Program-made: the position numbers and the translations under genes
Shown here: one piece after another, positions 1 to 10,136 of the stretch
Layout: every line of letters starts with the position of its first letter
Numbering within the stretch: the stretch's first letter is position 1
Notes under the pieces: generated by a model
Database searches by the model: none
Seen by the model: only the letters and a program-made list of their open reading frames with translations
What the model was told of the DNA's origin: nothing
Assembly: GCA_938023705.1 (NCBI GenBank)
Contig: CALJDJ010000109.1
Location: 1-31,260 of the forward strand
Length of the DNA: 31,260 nt
Source: an uncultured Collinsella sp.
GTDB lineage: Bacteria > Actinomycetota > Coriobacteriia > Coriobacteriales > Coriobacteriaceae
Direction of reading: 5' to 3'

Positions 1-3131
<3,131 letters not shown>

Positions 3132-3204
3132 CAGGTTTTTCCTCCTTCACGGAAATGCTCGGTGGGTTGGCGAGGCATAGCTTCGCCAGTTATCGCAACC
3201 TAAT

Positions 3205-3232
3205 AGTTTATCAGGTACCGACCGTTGGGCAA
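3205..3232 (-). promoter_or_regulatory. Probable rpoB promoter
   Basis: On the minus strand TTGCCC (3232-3227) is separated by 16 bases from TAAACT (3210-3205), matching a housekeeping-sigma promoter. The start would be near 3198, giving a leader of about 65 bases before the GTG at 3131. It lies downstream of the galU terminator, so rpoB can be transcribed independently of galU. Confidence 0.5.
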
Positions 3233-3309
3233 GAAAAGCCTTGACGCGATTGAGTTTTTGGAGTAGCAAAGTTTTTCGACAGAAAACACGCAGGTAGATG
3301 CATGTATAT

Positions 3310-3323
3310 CGAACATCTGTTCA
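3310..3323. promoter_or_regulatory. LexA-like inverted repeat between galU and rpoB
   Basis: CGAACATCTGTTCA matches 12 of 14 positions of the Gram-positive LexA (SOS) box CGAACRNRYGTTYC. A further half-site, GTGAACA, lies at 3334-3340, making three TGTTC/GAACA half-sites within about 30 bases. It lies about 80 bases upstream of the proposed rpoB -35. That it is a regulator site is inferred from the symmetry; which regulator binds is unknown. Confidence 0.3.
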
Positions 3324-3363
3324 TATATTTTCTGTGAACAGAGAGCCAGCAATCGCAGCTCTT

Positions 3364-3398
3364 ATAAAAAACGGGCGCGAACCGAGGTCCACGCCCGT
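3364..3398 (-). terminator. Intrinsic terminator of galU
   Basis: On the minus strand ACGGGCG (3398-3392) pairs with CGCCCGT (3377-3371) and is followed by a T run. It lies about 20 bases after the galU stop and separates galU from the rpoB promoter. Confidence 0.85.
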
Positions 3399-3418
3399 AA
3401 ATGTCGATGCCCGAAGGC

Positions 3419-4327
3419 TTACTTGCGCATCAATCCGCCGCGCTCGTCGATGGCGTCCCAGAAGGCATCGGCAAAGCGGGGGTCGCTTGCAGCCATGAGG
3501 GCGTTGGTGGCCATCCAGCCAGAGGGAGTGCCGGTGTCGTAGCCCGACAGCGGGTCGATGACGACGGCGTACATGGCCTCGCGGTCGAGCGAACGGGCCA
3601 TGGCGTCGGTGAGTTGGATCTCGCCGCCCTTGCCGGCCTGCTGATCTGCCAGCAGGTCCATGACCAGCGGGCTCAGCAGGTAGCGACCGACGATGTACAG
3701 GTTGGACGGAGCAGCCTCGGGAGCGGGCTTCTCGACCAGACCGCCGATACGCCAGACAGCGCCCGGCTCGGCATCGGCAACGTCCTCGGCGCCCTCGAGC
3801 GAACCGACGCGCTCGCCGGCGATAACACCGTAGCGGCTGACTTCCTCGGGCGAGCAAGCAGCGACGGCGATAACCGAAGCGCCACCGTGCTCCTTGGAAA
3901 CGGCGAGCATCTTGTCGCAGATGTCGCGGTTAGGTACAACGTAGTCGCCCAGAAGAACCAGGAAGTTCTCCCCTGCCACGGCGTCGGCAGCAGAGCGAAT
4001 AGCATGGCCGAGGCCCTTGGGCTCGTACTGATAACGGAAGTCGACCGGCATACCGCCAGCGTGGGCGACGGCATCGGCATAGGCGTTCTTGCCGCGCTCG
4101 CGCAGCAGGTTCTCGAGCGAACGGTCGGGCTGGAAGTAGTTCAGCAGCTCGGGCTTGCCGGGCGAGGTAACGATGATGGCGTCGTCGACCTCCTCGGGGT
4201 CGAGTGCCTCCTCGACGACATACTGGATGACGGGCTTGTCGAGCACCGGCAGCATCTCTTTGGGCGTGCACTTGGTGCCAGGCAGAAAACGCGTGCCAAG
4301 ACCGGCGGCGGGGATGATTGCCTTCAT
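3419..4327 (-). CDS. galU: UTP-glucose-1-phosphate uridylyltransferase
   Basis: Makes UDP-glucose from UTP and glucose-1-phosphate in the cytoplasm, supplying cell-envelope glycans and galactose metabolism. The 302-residue protein has the family's usual length. It starts MKAIIPAAGLGTRFLPGTK, containing the nucleotide-binding GxGTRxLP signature, followed by PKEMLPVLDKPVIQYVVEEA; GLGHAI, VLLGDYVV, GLVEKP, GGEIQLTDA and the YDTGTPSGW segment are all recognisable. The ATG at 4327 follows AAAGGAT about 11 bases upstream; the open frame extends about 97 codons further upstream, but that part resembles no protein and overlaps the promoter. It lies between rplL and rpoB, with a terminator on each side, so it is an independent unit within the ribosomal/RNA-polymerase cluster. 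The catalytic role is established for the family; the position is the odd part. Confidence 0.95.
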   Translation of the reverse strand: MKAIIPAAGLGTRFLPGTKCTPKEMLPVLDKPVIQYVVEEALDPEEVDDAIIVTSPGKPELLNYFQPDRSLENLLRERGKNAYADAVAHAGGMPVDFRYQYEPKGLGHAIRSAADAVAGENFLVLLGDYVVPNRDICDKMLAVSKEHGGASVIAVAACSPEEVSRYGVIAGERVGSLEGAEDVADAEPGAVWRIGGLVEKPAPEAAPSNLYIVGRYLLSPLVMDLLADQQAGKGGEIQLTDAMARSLDREAMYAVVIDPLSGYDTGTPSGWMATNALMAASDPRFADAFWDAIDERGGLMRK

Positions 4328-4423
4328 GTTATTCAAAGATCCTTTCGCAGGCGCAAAAGCGTCCCATGCGTGCGGCGCACAGCCGCAGACCAAATTGCGA
4401 TGCCCAAGCATCTTACCGCTGGA

Positions 4424-4451
4424 ACTATATGTCGCTACAAGGCAGGGACAA
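4424..4451 (-). promoter_or_regulatory. Probable galU promoter
   Basis: Minus-strand TTGTCC (4451-4446), a 16-base spacer and TATAGT (4429-4424) form a good housekeeping promoter. It gives a leader of about 90 bases before the galU ATG. The rest of the 4328-4575 gap is AT-richer non-coding sequence in which I see no gene or other clear signal. Confidence 0.55.
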
Positions 4452-4575
4452 TTCTTCAGCAAGTCAACGCAAATTATTGCTCGAATGGTGCAATTTAATT
4501 GCCCAACGGCAGGACACCCGATACGACGCAAATCACAGAACATGGCAGTTTGAGCAACCGATACCGAGGGACCTA

Positions 4576-4614
4576 AAAACAAAAAAGACGGGGCTCGCAA
4601 TGCGAACCCCGTCT
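4576..4614 (-). terminator. Intrinsic terminator of the rplJ-rplL operon
   Basis: On the minus strand a 13-base arm (4614-4602) beginning AGACGGGG pairs with the arm at 4598-4586 ending CCCCGTCT, with one G-T pair. The loop is 3 bases and TTTTTTGTTTTT follows. It is a strong terminator 28 bases after the rplL stop. Confidence 0.92.
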
Positions 4615-4641
4615 GCAAAGAAATCTGGCGAGAAAGCCTGA

Positions 4642-5019
4642 TTACTTGAGGGTGACAGCAGCGCCAGCAGCCTCGAGCTTCTCCTTGGCAGCCTCGGCGT
4701 CCTCCTTCTTGGCACCCTCGAGAACAGCCTTGGGAGCGCCCTCGACGACCTCCTTGGCCTCCTTCAGGCCAAGGTTGGTGAGCTCACGGACGGCCTTGAT
4801 GACCTGGATCTTGTTGTCGCCGAAGCCCTCGAGCACGACGTCAAACTCGGTCTTCTCCTCGGCCTCAGCAGCGCCAGCAGCGGGAGCGGCGACAACAGCG
4901 GCAGGAGCAGCGGCGGAAACGCCGAAGGTGTCCTCGATAGCCTTAACGAGCTCGGAAGCCTCGAGAAGGGTCATTTCCTTAAGAGCATCGATGATCTCAT
5001 CGGTGGTAAGCTTAGCCAT
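4642..5019 (-). CDS. rplL: 50S ribosomal protein L7/L12
   Basis: Stalk protein of the large ribosomal subunit; its dimers bind L10 and recruit translational GTPases. The protein is 125 residues, the usual size. It has an N-terminal dimerisation helix (MAKLTTDEIIDALKEMTLLE), an Ala/Pro-rich hinge (about residues 38-55) and the conserved C-terminal domain with KTEFDVVLEGFG, KIQVIKAVRELTNLGLKEAK and VEGAPK. The ATG at 5019 follows AAAGGAC. It is second in the rplJ-rplL operon and is followed by a strong terminator, so it is not co-transcribed with rpoB here. Confidence 0.98.
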   Translation of the reverse strand: MAKLTTDEIIDALKEMTLLEASELVKAIEDTFGVSAAAPAAVVAAPAAGAAEAEEKTEFDVVLEGFGDNKIQVIKAVRELTNLGLKEAKEVVEGAPKAVLEGAKKEDAEAAKEKLEAAGAAVTLK

Positions 5020-5070
5020 TTCTAAGTCCTTTCGGTTTCCGTGCGGATGCACGGAGATCAGTTAAAACAC

Positions 5071-5106
5071 GGCGCAAATGCGCCAGGGGTGCGGCGTTGC
5101 CGCCGC
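5071..5106 (-). other. Hairpins in the rplJ-rplL spacer
   Basis: The 102-base gap between rplJ and rplL can form GCGGCG-GCAA-CGCCGC followed by GGCGC-ATTT-GCGCC and then GTGTTTTA on the minus strand. The stems are short and the T run is weak. It could be a partial terminator or an RNA-processing site affecting the excess of L12 over L10; this is inference. Confidence 0.35.
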
Positions 5107-5121
5107 GGGTGAAAACAGCAA

Positions 5122-5643
5122 CTAGGCTGCCTTCTGCTCGGAGACCTGCTGGATCGAACGAGCGAGACCAGAGGAAACGCCGTTGACGCAGACAGCGATG
5201 TCGCGAGCGAAACCGGAGATGAGACCGGCGATCTGGCCGAGAAGCTGATCCTTGGTGGGCAGCTCGGCGATAGCCTTAACATCATCAGCGGAAACGGCCT
5301 TGCCGTCGGAGATACCGCCCTTGATCTCAAGGACGCCCTTGGACTTAGCAGAGAAGTCCTTAAGGGCCTTAGCGGCCTCGACCGGCTCGGACTCGTAGAA
5401 CACATAAGCGACGGGGCCGGCGAGAATCTCGTCGAGCTCGGGCTGCTCCTGGTTCTTGAGAGCGATCTTGACCAGGTTGTTCTTGTAGACCTTCATCTCG
5501 GCGCCGCACTCGCGAAGCTGATGACGCAGCTCCTGAGCCTGCTTAACCGTCAGACCGTTGTAGTTGACGACGAACAGACCGGCGTTCTCGGCGATACGGG
5601 ACTCGATCTCTGCAACCTTGTCGATTTTGTACTGCTGGGGCAT
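5122..5643 (-). CDS. rplJ: 50S ribosomal protein L10
   Basis: L10 anchors the L7/L12 dimers to 23S rRNA, and the L10-L12 complex also represses its own mRNA by binding the leader. The 173-residue protein begins MPQQYKIDKVAEIESRIAEN and has the family's FVVNYNGLTVKQAQELRHQL and AEMKVYKNNL segments; its C-terminal helix (from about residue 130) holds the L12-binding region. The ATG at 5643 follows GGAGGTG at an ideal distance. It is the first gene of the operon, behind a structured leader with an intrinsic terminator (5707-5840), so autogenous control is likely. Confidence 0.97.
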   Translation of the reverse strand: MPQQYKIDKVAEIESRIAENAGLFVVNYNGLTVKQAQELRHQLRECGAEMKVYKNNLVKIALKNQEQPELDEILAGPVAYVFYESEPVEAAKALKDFSAKSKGVLEIKGGISDGKAVSADDVKAIAELPTKDQLLGQIAGLISGFARDIAVCVNGVSSGLARSIQQVSEQKAA

Positions 5644-5706
5644 AAATTACACCTCCTCGAATTCTTTCCGGGCACGGTCCGCCACAAGGACGTGACGGGG
5701 GCATGT

Positions 5707-5745
5707 CCAAAAAGAAAGCCCCCGCGCTGCATGAGCGACGGGGGC
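5707..5745 (-). terminator. Attenuator terminator in the rplJ leader
   Basis: On the minus strand GCCCCCG (5745-5739) pairs with CGGGGGC (5724-5718), with an inner CGCT/AGCG stem, followed by TTTCTTTTT. It stands between the L10-binding leader and the rplJ ribosome-binding site, the position expected for a transcription attenuator. Confidence 0.8.
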
Positions 5746-5852
5746 GAGAAGACATATCTACTCGACCACCTCGGCTGGCGGGATGTCCCATTAAGCTCGC
5801 GGGCGATGCCCGTTTGCACCGGCTGTCTCTGGCAGCGGATTCGTGCGTGAAC
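5746..5852 (-). promoter_or_regulatory. L10 leader (autoregulatory mRNA structure)
   Basis: Downstream of the rplJ promoter the minus-strand transcript contains GCTGCCAGAGACAGCCGGTG, the hallmark of the ribosomal protein L10 leader seen in Gram-positive bacteria, followed by paired GC-rich segments such as GGGCATCGCCC and the AATGGGACATCCCGCC segment. The element is followed directly by the attenuator. By family knowledge, excess L10-L12 binds here and lowers expression. The recognition rests on the conserved box and its position; no folding program was run. Confidence 0.8.
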
Positions 5853-6120
5853 CGAAAGTATTATGGCGGGGACCCCGGCGTCGGTCAACGGGCGCGAGGA
5901 TTCGTACACAAACCCTGCATACGCTCCGGTCCGAGGGGCCGGGTTGAGATTTTCGCTCGGTCAAGTCCTGGCTCGCACGAAGAGCACATTAAGTGCTCTT
6001 CGGCTCGTGCGGAATCTACGAAAATCTCAACCCGGCCCCTCGGACCGGAGCTGCGGTAACTTTGCTGCGAATCCTCGTGTCCGTTGAGCGACGTGCCCCA
6101 CTCATAATGCTTGGGTCGGT
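5851..6120. repeat. Imperfect inverted duplication with a 33-bp perfect palindromic core
   Basis: Between the rplJ promoter and the aminotransferase, 5923-5955 and 6019-6051 are perfect inverted copies of 33 bases, starting GCTCCGGTCCGAGGGG. The 63-base centre holds a smaller hairpin, CGAAGAGCAC/GTGCTCTTCG (about 5978-6002). Outside the arms the symmetry continues with mismatches: 5885-5904 and about 6068-6087 match at 18 of 20 positions (cores GAGGATTCG/CGAATCCTC), and ACCGA and ATTATG on the left reappear inverted on the right. No coding gene and no T run are seen. It fills most of the 503-base gap 5644-6146 that the leader and promoter do not use. Confidence 0.9.
5860..5888 (-). promoter_or_regulatory. 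rplJ promoter
   Basis: Minus-strand TTGACC (5888-5883), a 17-base spacer and CATAAT (5865-5860) give a near-consensus promoter. The start would be near 5852, about 210 bases before the rplJ ATG, so the full L10 leader is transcribed. Confidence 0.8.
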
Positions 6121-6146
6121 GGGCTGATGTGTTGCATCCCTGAGGG

Positions 6147-7283
6147 CTAAAAGGTTGAAATGAAGGTGGACAGGCGGTGGAGGCCTTCGTCTAGGTCTTT
6201 GTCGGAGACGCAGTAGCTTAGGCGGATATGACCTTCGGTGCCGAAGCAGTCGCCCGGGACTAGGGCTACGTTTGCCTCTTCGATGGCTTTGATGCAGAAA
6301 TCTTCGCTGGTTAGGCCGAACTTTTTGATGCTCGGGAAAGTGTAGAAGGCTCCTGCGGGCTCTACTACGTCGAGGCCCATGGCGTTTAAGGCTGCGAGTA
6401 CGCGTTCGCGGCGGGCTCGGTAGACTTTGAGCATGGGGGTTGGGTCGACGGTCAGGGCTCGGGCTGCGGCGTCCATTTCGAAGGAGACAGCACTCGATAC
6501 TAAGTATTGGTGAGCCTTTGCGATCTCAGCGATGACGGGGGCTGCGGCTGCGAGCCAACCCAAGCGCCAGCCGGTCATGGCCCAGGGCTTGGAGAAGCTC
6601 TCGATGACCACCGTCTGGTCGCGCAGCTCCGGATGGCGCTGGGCAAAGCGCTCGTAGCCATCCACATAGACCAGACGGTTGTATACGTCGTCGCAGACTA
6701 CGTAGATGCCCGCCTGCTCTGCCACGCGCGCCACGGCGTCGAGCGACGCCGTGTTGAGGATGCAGCCCGTAGGATTGTTGGGCGAGCAGATAACGATGGC
6801 CTTGGTCGCCGGGGTCACACAGGCGCGAAGCGCATCCTCGTCAATCTGAAATTGCGCAGGCTCCGTATCCAAAAAGACCGCTTTGGCGTGATTGGCTACG
6901 ACGATGCTCTCGTACAGGCCAAAGGCCGGCGTGGGAATAATGACCTCGTCGCCGGGGTTGAGCATAGCCATGAATGTTGCCGACAGGGCCTCGGTCGCGC
7001 CGTCGGTCAGGATGACCTCGTCGGCCGAAAACATAAGGCCCGCGTCCCCCATGTAGGCAGATAACGCCTCGCGCAGGGCGGGGCGACCGTTATTGGGCGG
7101 ATAGTGCGTGTCGCCGCGGTCCAGTGCGGCGGTCACCTCGGCACTAATCACATCGGGCGTGGGAAAATCGGGCTCGCCAAGCGCAAGCGCGATGCATCCC
7201 GGGTGCTGAGCGGCGAGTGCGTTAATCCGACGGATGCCGGAGGGCTTGAGCGTGGCAAGCGAGGTATTCATGGGCAGACGCAT
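6147..7283 (-). CDS. PLP-dependent aminotransferase, class I/II (aspartate aminotransferase-like)
   Basis: Transfers an amino group between an amino acid and a 2-oxo acid using pyridoxal phosphate; cytoplasmic. The 378-residue protein has all fold-type I landmarks: LALGEPDFPTP (residues 34-44), YPPNNGRPALREAL (61-74), DGATEAL for phosphate binding (94-100), SPNNPTG (167-173), CDDVYNRLVY (197-206), the Schiff-base lysine in SFSKPWAMTGWRLGW (Lys232), and a C-terminal IRLSYC with the carboxylate-binding Arg. The ATG at 7283 follows GAAAGGA; a second ATG four codons later is less well placed. It stands alone, divergent from the unknown gene at 7376. Substrate (aspartate, aromatic or branched amino acid) cannot be settled from sequence alone. 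Confidence 0.9.
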   Translation of the reverse strand: MRLPMNTSLATLKPSGIRRINALAAQHPGCIALALGEPDFPTPDVISAEVTAALDRGDTHYPPNNGRPALREALSAYMGDAGLMFSADEVILTDGATEALSATFMAMLNPGDEVIIPTPAFGLYESIVVANHAKAVFLDTEPAQFQIDEDALRACVTPATKAIVICSPNNPTGCILNTASLDAVARVAEQAGIYVVCDDVYNRLVYVDGYERFAQRHPELRDQTVVIESFSKPWAMTGWRLGWLAAAAPVIAEIAKAHQYLVSSAVSFEMDAAARALTVDPTPMLKVYRARRERVLAALNAMGLDVVEPAGAFYTFPSIKKFGLTSEDFCIKAIEEANVALVPGDCFGTEGHIRLSYCVSDKDLDEGLHRLSTFISTF

Positions 7284-7375
7284 GGCGTTCCTTTCGTAAG
7301 GGTTGCACTAGGATAGCGCGCCCAGCGCCACCAGACGGTGTAACCTAAACGGAAACGAGCCGGAAAGGAGATGGC

Positions 7376-8038
7376 ATGGAGACGACCGCGCGCGGCGATG
7401 TACCAAAAACACTGCACACCATTGCGTATATCAGTATTCCCAATAGCGCCGATCTTGATTTTTTGCTCTGGGACCTGCAGGATGCCATCGCCGCCTATGC
7501 TCAACTTTCCGGCACCGCACTCCCCCGCCCGGTCGACTTGAAGGCAAATGACGCCGGCAGCGTTGCCGATGGCATCGTGCTGGCCATTGAAGATGTGGCT
7601 GACGATGAGACGTTGACAGCTATCGAGCAGACGCTTGAGCGCTTTGGCGGTACGGGAACGCGCGTCTATGCCGCGATTCGAGCCGCACAAGAGGGCACTG
7701 AGCAGGCGCGTGGGGCCGCCGTTCGCCTGCACAAGGCATGTGAGCGCCATGACCAATTGTGGTGTGGCGGCGTTGCCATCTGCGCCGGCAGCGGCATTGC
7801 GGCGCTTCGTCGCTCCCCGCGCATGGGACTCTTGCGGCGACCGTTTTCGGAAGCGATGGATAAGCTTGTGGGTGCCGTGCGCATGGGCTGCTCAGTTGAG
7901 CACGCCCAGCTGCTCGGCGGCGGCGATGCCGGTAGCGTCAACGCCGACGGCATGGTGCGTGTCGAGCCCGCGCTGCCCGCGCCGATCTGGCACGCCATCA
8001 TCAAACGCCTCGGCGCCCATGCTCAATCAAATATCTAA
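7376..8038 (+). CDS. Protein of unknown function
   Basis: A 220-residue protein with a good ribosome-binding site (GGAAAGGAG before ATGGAGACG) and normal codon usage for the region. It starts with a beta-strand-like TLHTIAYISIPNSADLDFLL and has a middle segment WCGGVAICAGSGIAAL (about residues 129-144) followed by a basic stretch RRSPRMGLLRRPFSEAMDKL. The WCGG...G pattern faintly recalls NAD(P)H/FMN-binding flavodoxin-like proteins of Firmicutes, but that is too weak to name it. No signal peptide or membrane segment is seen. Its stop lies one base from the stop of the convergent glycosylase gene, with no terminator between them. Confidence 0.75.
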   Translation: METTARGDVPKTLHTIAYISIPNSADLDFLLWDLQDAIAAYAQLSGTALPRPVDLKANDAGSVADGIVLAIEDVADDETLTAIEQTLERFGGTGTRVYAAIRAAQEGTEQARGAAVRLHKACERHDQLWCGGVAICAGSGIAALRRSPRMGLLRRPFSEAMDKLVGAVRMGCSVEHAQLLGGGDAGSVNADGMVRVEPALPAPIWHAIIKRLGAHAQSNI

Positions 8039-8039
8039 A

Positions 8040-8603
8040 TTAGAGAGCAGCCCAGTCAACTGCCTCGCGCCAGCGCTCGACAAGGCGCTCAAGACGCCAA
8101 GCCGCATTGGCAGGACTTGTCGAGGGCAGGACGATGGCGGGCAGCCCGGTGCGTTCTTGTAGATAGCGCTTGTAGAGCCGGCCAGCCGTACCACCGTTGC
8201 ATATCACCTGCTCAATGGGAGCTGCATCGGTAATGCGCTCGATATGTGCCGGAACAACGTTGCGAATGCTCGCGTCGCTCGAGCCCTTAATGTCGCAGCT
8301 CTCGATCACATCCCATAGGGCCACGCCGCCGTTCAGCAGCATGGATCGCTTGGCGGCAATCGAGGCGTCGAGCGTCGCGGACTCGCTGCCCGCCAAAGGG
8401 TCGCCCTCGTTGGGCGGCACAGGCACACCGAGACACGCCGCCGTGACCCGCCAAAAGCGGTTCTGCGGATTGCCATAGTAGAAGGCATTGGCACGCGAGA
8501 GCACCGAGGGAAACGACCCCAGCACCAAAACGCGCGAGCGCTGGTCGAACACAGGCTCAAACCCATGCTCAATATGTTGATAGTCCTCGTCAGACACGGC
8601 CAT
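8040..8603 (-). CDS. DNA-deoxyinosine glycosylase, uracil-DNA glycosylase superfamily
   Basis: Predicted to remove deaminated purine (hypoxanthine) from DNA in base-excision repair. The 187-residue protein has the superfamily layout: VLVLGSFPSVLSR and YYGNPQNRFWRV (the N-terminal base-pocket motif, about residues 26-53), ALWDVIESC (about 95-103), ICNGGTAGRLYKRY (about 134-147) and the C-terminal LPSTSPANAAW loop (about 159-169). These residues fit the deoxyinosine-glycosylase branch rather than classic uracil-DNA glycosylase. The ATG at 8603 is 3 bases after the stop of the upstream amylase gene, so both are probably translated from one mRNA. The biochemical specificity is from family knowledge. 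Confidence 0.85.
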   Translation of the reverse strand: MAVSDEDYQHIEHGFEPVFDQRSRVLVLGSFPSVLSRANAFYYGNPQNRFWRVTAACLGVPVPPNEGDPLAGSESATLDASIAAKRSMLLNGGVALWDVIESCDIKGSSDASIRNVVPAHIERITDAAPIEQVICNGGTAGRLYKRYLQERTGLPAIVLPSTSPANAAWRLERLVERWREAVDWAAL

Positions 8604-8606
8604 GGG

Positions 8607-9983
8607 CTAGGCTCTCAACAGATATCGCACCTCGTAGGGTGCAAGCTCAAGGGTACCCGTCAGCTCGACCGTGGGCGCATCGTCGGCAAGCAGGTCGACA
8701 AAGGACCCGTTGAGCTCGCCGGCGCCAAAGGTGTAAGGCTCGCCCACGGCGTTCACCGCCACGAGCACCGTCGCGTCATCACAGGTGCGCTCGAACAGCA
8801 GCTGCTTGTTCTGGATCACCACGTTGCGATAGGCACCGTAGTTGAGAGCACAGGCCGCCGCGTCATCGGCCGAGCGAAGGTGCGCAAGCTGCGTGATGAA
8901 CACCGTCAGCTCGTTGGGCGCAGGCTCATCGAGCGCAGGCCGCAGCGCCCAGTCACCATCGGGGCCGCCCTTTTCGCCAGCAATCCCCCACTCGCTGCCA
9001 TAGTAGACACACGGAATGCCCGGCATGCCAAAGAGCATGCCATAGGCGGGACGCAGGCACGACTTGTCGGTGAGGATGCTCGCCAGGCGCGGCACGTCGT
9101 GGTTGTCGACAAACGACAGCAGGTGTTTGCCGCGGTAGATACACCACGGATCGCCGCCAAACTGGCGATGCAGCGAATGGGCAATCTCGAACATGTTGAC
9201 CGAGTTAAAGCTGGAGTACAGGCCCTTGTAACACTCGTAGTTGGTGCAGGAGTCGAGCATCTCGTCGTTGACGATCTGGTTGTAGTCGCCGTGGAGCGTC
9301 TCGCCGATCAGCACAAAGTTGGGCTTGAGCTCGCGGGTAAAGGTATGCAGACGACGCATGAAGTCGCGGTCGAGCATATAGGCAACGTCCAGGCGCAGGC
9401 CGTCGACGCCAAACACGTCAGCCCAACGGCGCACGGACTCGAGCAGGTAATCGACCACAGCGGGATTTTGCAGGTTGAGCTTCACAAGTTCAAAATGGCC
9501 TTCCCAACCCTCGTACCAAAAGCCGTCGCCATAGCAGGAGTCGCCGTCAAAGCTAATGTGGAACCAGTCCTTGTACGGCGAGCCCCACTTACGCTCCTGC
9601 ACATCACGGAAGGCCCAGAAGCCGCGACCGACGTGGTTGAAGACCGCATCGAGCACCACACGGATGCCATGGGAATGCAGTGTCTCGCACACGGCGGCAA
9701 AATCGGCATCCTCACCCAGGCGGCGGTCGACGTGGCGCAGGCTGCGTGTATCGTAGCCGTGGCTATCAGACTCGAGCGGCGGGTTGATCAGCACAGCGCC
9801 AACGCCGAGTTCTTGCAGGTAGTCAGCCCATTGGGCGATCTTCATGATGGGTGCATCGGGGTTGGGCGCAGCGTTGACAGCCTGGGCGAGTTCATCCTCG
9901 GCAACGGGGGCGGCGTTTTCGCGCGGAGCTCCGCAAAAGCCCAGCGGATAGATCTGATAGAACGTCGTCTCGTAAGCCCACAT
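8607..9983 (-). CDS. Glycoside hydrolase family 13 alpha-amylase / cyclomaltodextrinase-like
   Basis: Hydrolyses alpha-glucan linkages, probably of maltodextrins taken into the cell, since no signal peptide is present. The 458-residue protein has the four GH13 regions: DAVFNHVG (residues 112-119), GLRLDVAY with nucleophile Asp199, LIGETLHGDY with acid/base Glu228, and FVDNHDVPR with Asp296. FYQIYPLGFCG at the start and a short beta C-terminal domain complete it. It lacks the extra N-domain of long neopullulanases. The ATG at 9983 follows GGGAGG. It is the first gene of a two-gene operon with the DNA glycosylase, a functionally odd pair. Exact substrate preference cannot be read from sequence. 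Confidence 0.9.
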   Translation of the reverse strand: MWAYETTFYQIYPLGFCGAPRENAAPVAEDELAQAVNAAPNPDAPIMKIAQWADYLQELGVGAVLINPPLESDSHGYDTRSLRHVDRRLGEDADFAAVCETLHSHGIRVVLDAVFNHVGRGFWAFRDVQERKWGSPYKDWFHISFDGDSCYGDGFWYEGWEGHFELVKLNLQNPAVVDYLLESVRRWADVFGVDGLRLDVAYMLDRDFMRRLHTFTRELKPNFVLIGETLHGDYNQIVNDEMLDSCTNYECYKGLYSSFNSVNMFEIAHSLHRQFGGDPWCIYRGKHLLSFVDNHDVPRLASILTDKSCLRPAYGMLFGMPGIPCVYYGSEWGIAGEKGGPDGDWALRPALDEPAPNELTVFITQLAHLRSADDAAACALNYGAYRNVVIQNKQLLFERTCDDATVLVAVNAVGEPYTFGAGELNGSFVDLLADDAPTVELTGTLELAPYEVRYLLRA

Positions 9984-10054
9984 AACAACCTCCCGGTAAG
10001 CTCAACACAACGACATCCATTGTATGCCCGCCGCGTATCCCCTCCCCCAAAATA

Positions 10055-10121
10055 AGTTGCGGTGGAATAGTTCCTGTTTGAGCCTTCAGAGGCCTTAAAC
10101 AGGAACTATTCCACCGCAACT
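10055..10121. repeat. 25-bp perfect palindromic repeat (possible bidirectional terminator)
   Basis: AGTTGCGGTGGAATAGTTCC begins the left arm (10055-10079), and an exact inverted copy fills 10097-10121 around a 17-base loop that itself contains GCC/GGC. It lies just downstream of the MFS gene stop (10137) and upstream of the amylase start (9983). It could end MFS transcription, but there is no T run; arms this long and perfect also suggest a palindromic repeat element. Confidence 0.85.
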
Positions 10122-10136
10122 GATGAGGGAACATGA

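Noticed and set aside
4328..4618. N-terminal extension of galU by 97 codons
   Set aside because: It would cover the promoter and part of the rplL terminator and has no GalU similarity; the ATG at 4327 has a ribosome-binding site.
5923..6051. The 33-bp inverted repeat as an insertion sequence or plain terminator
   Set aside because: No transposase or flanking target duplication is visible and neither strand has a T run after the arms.
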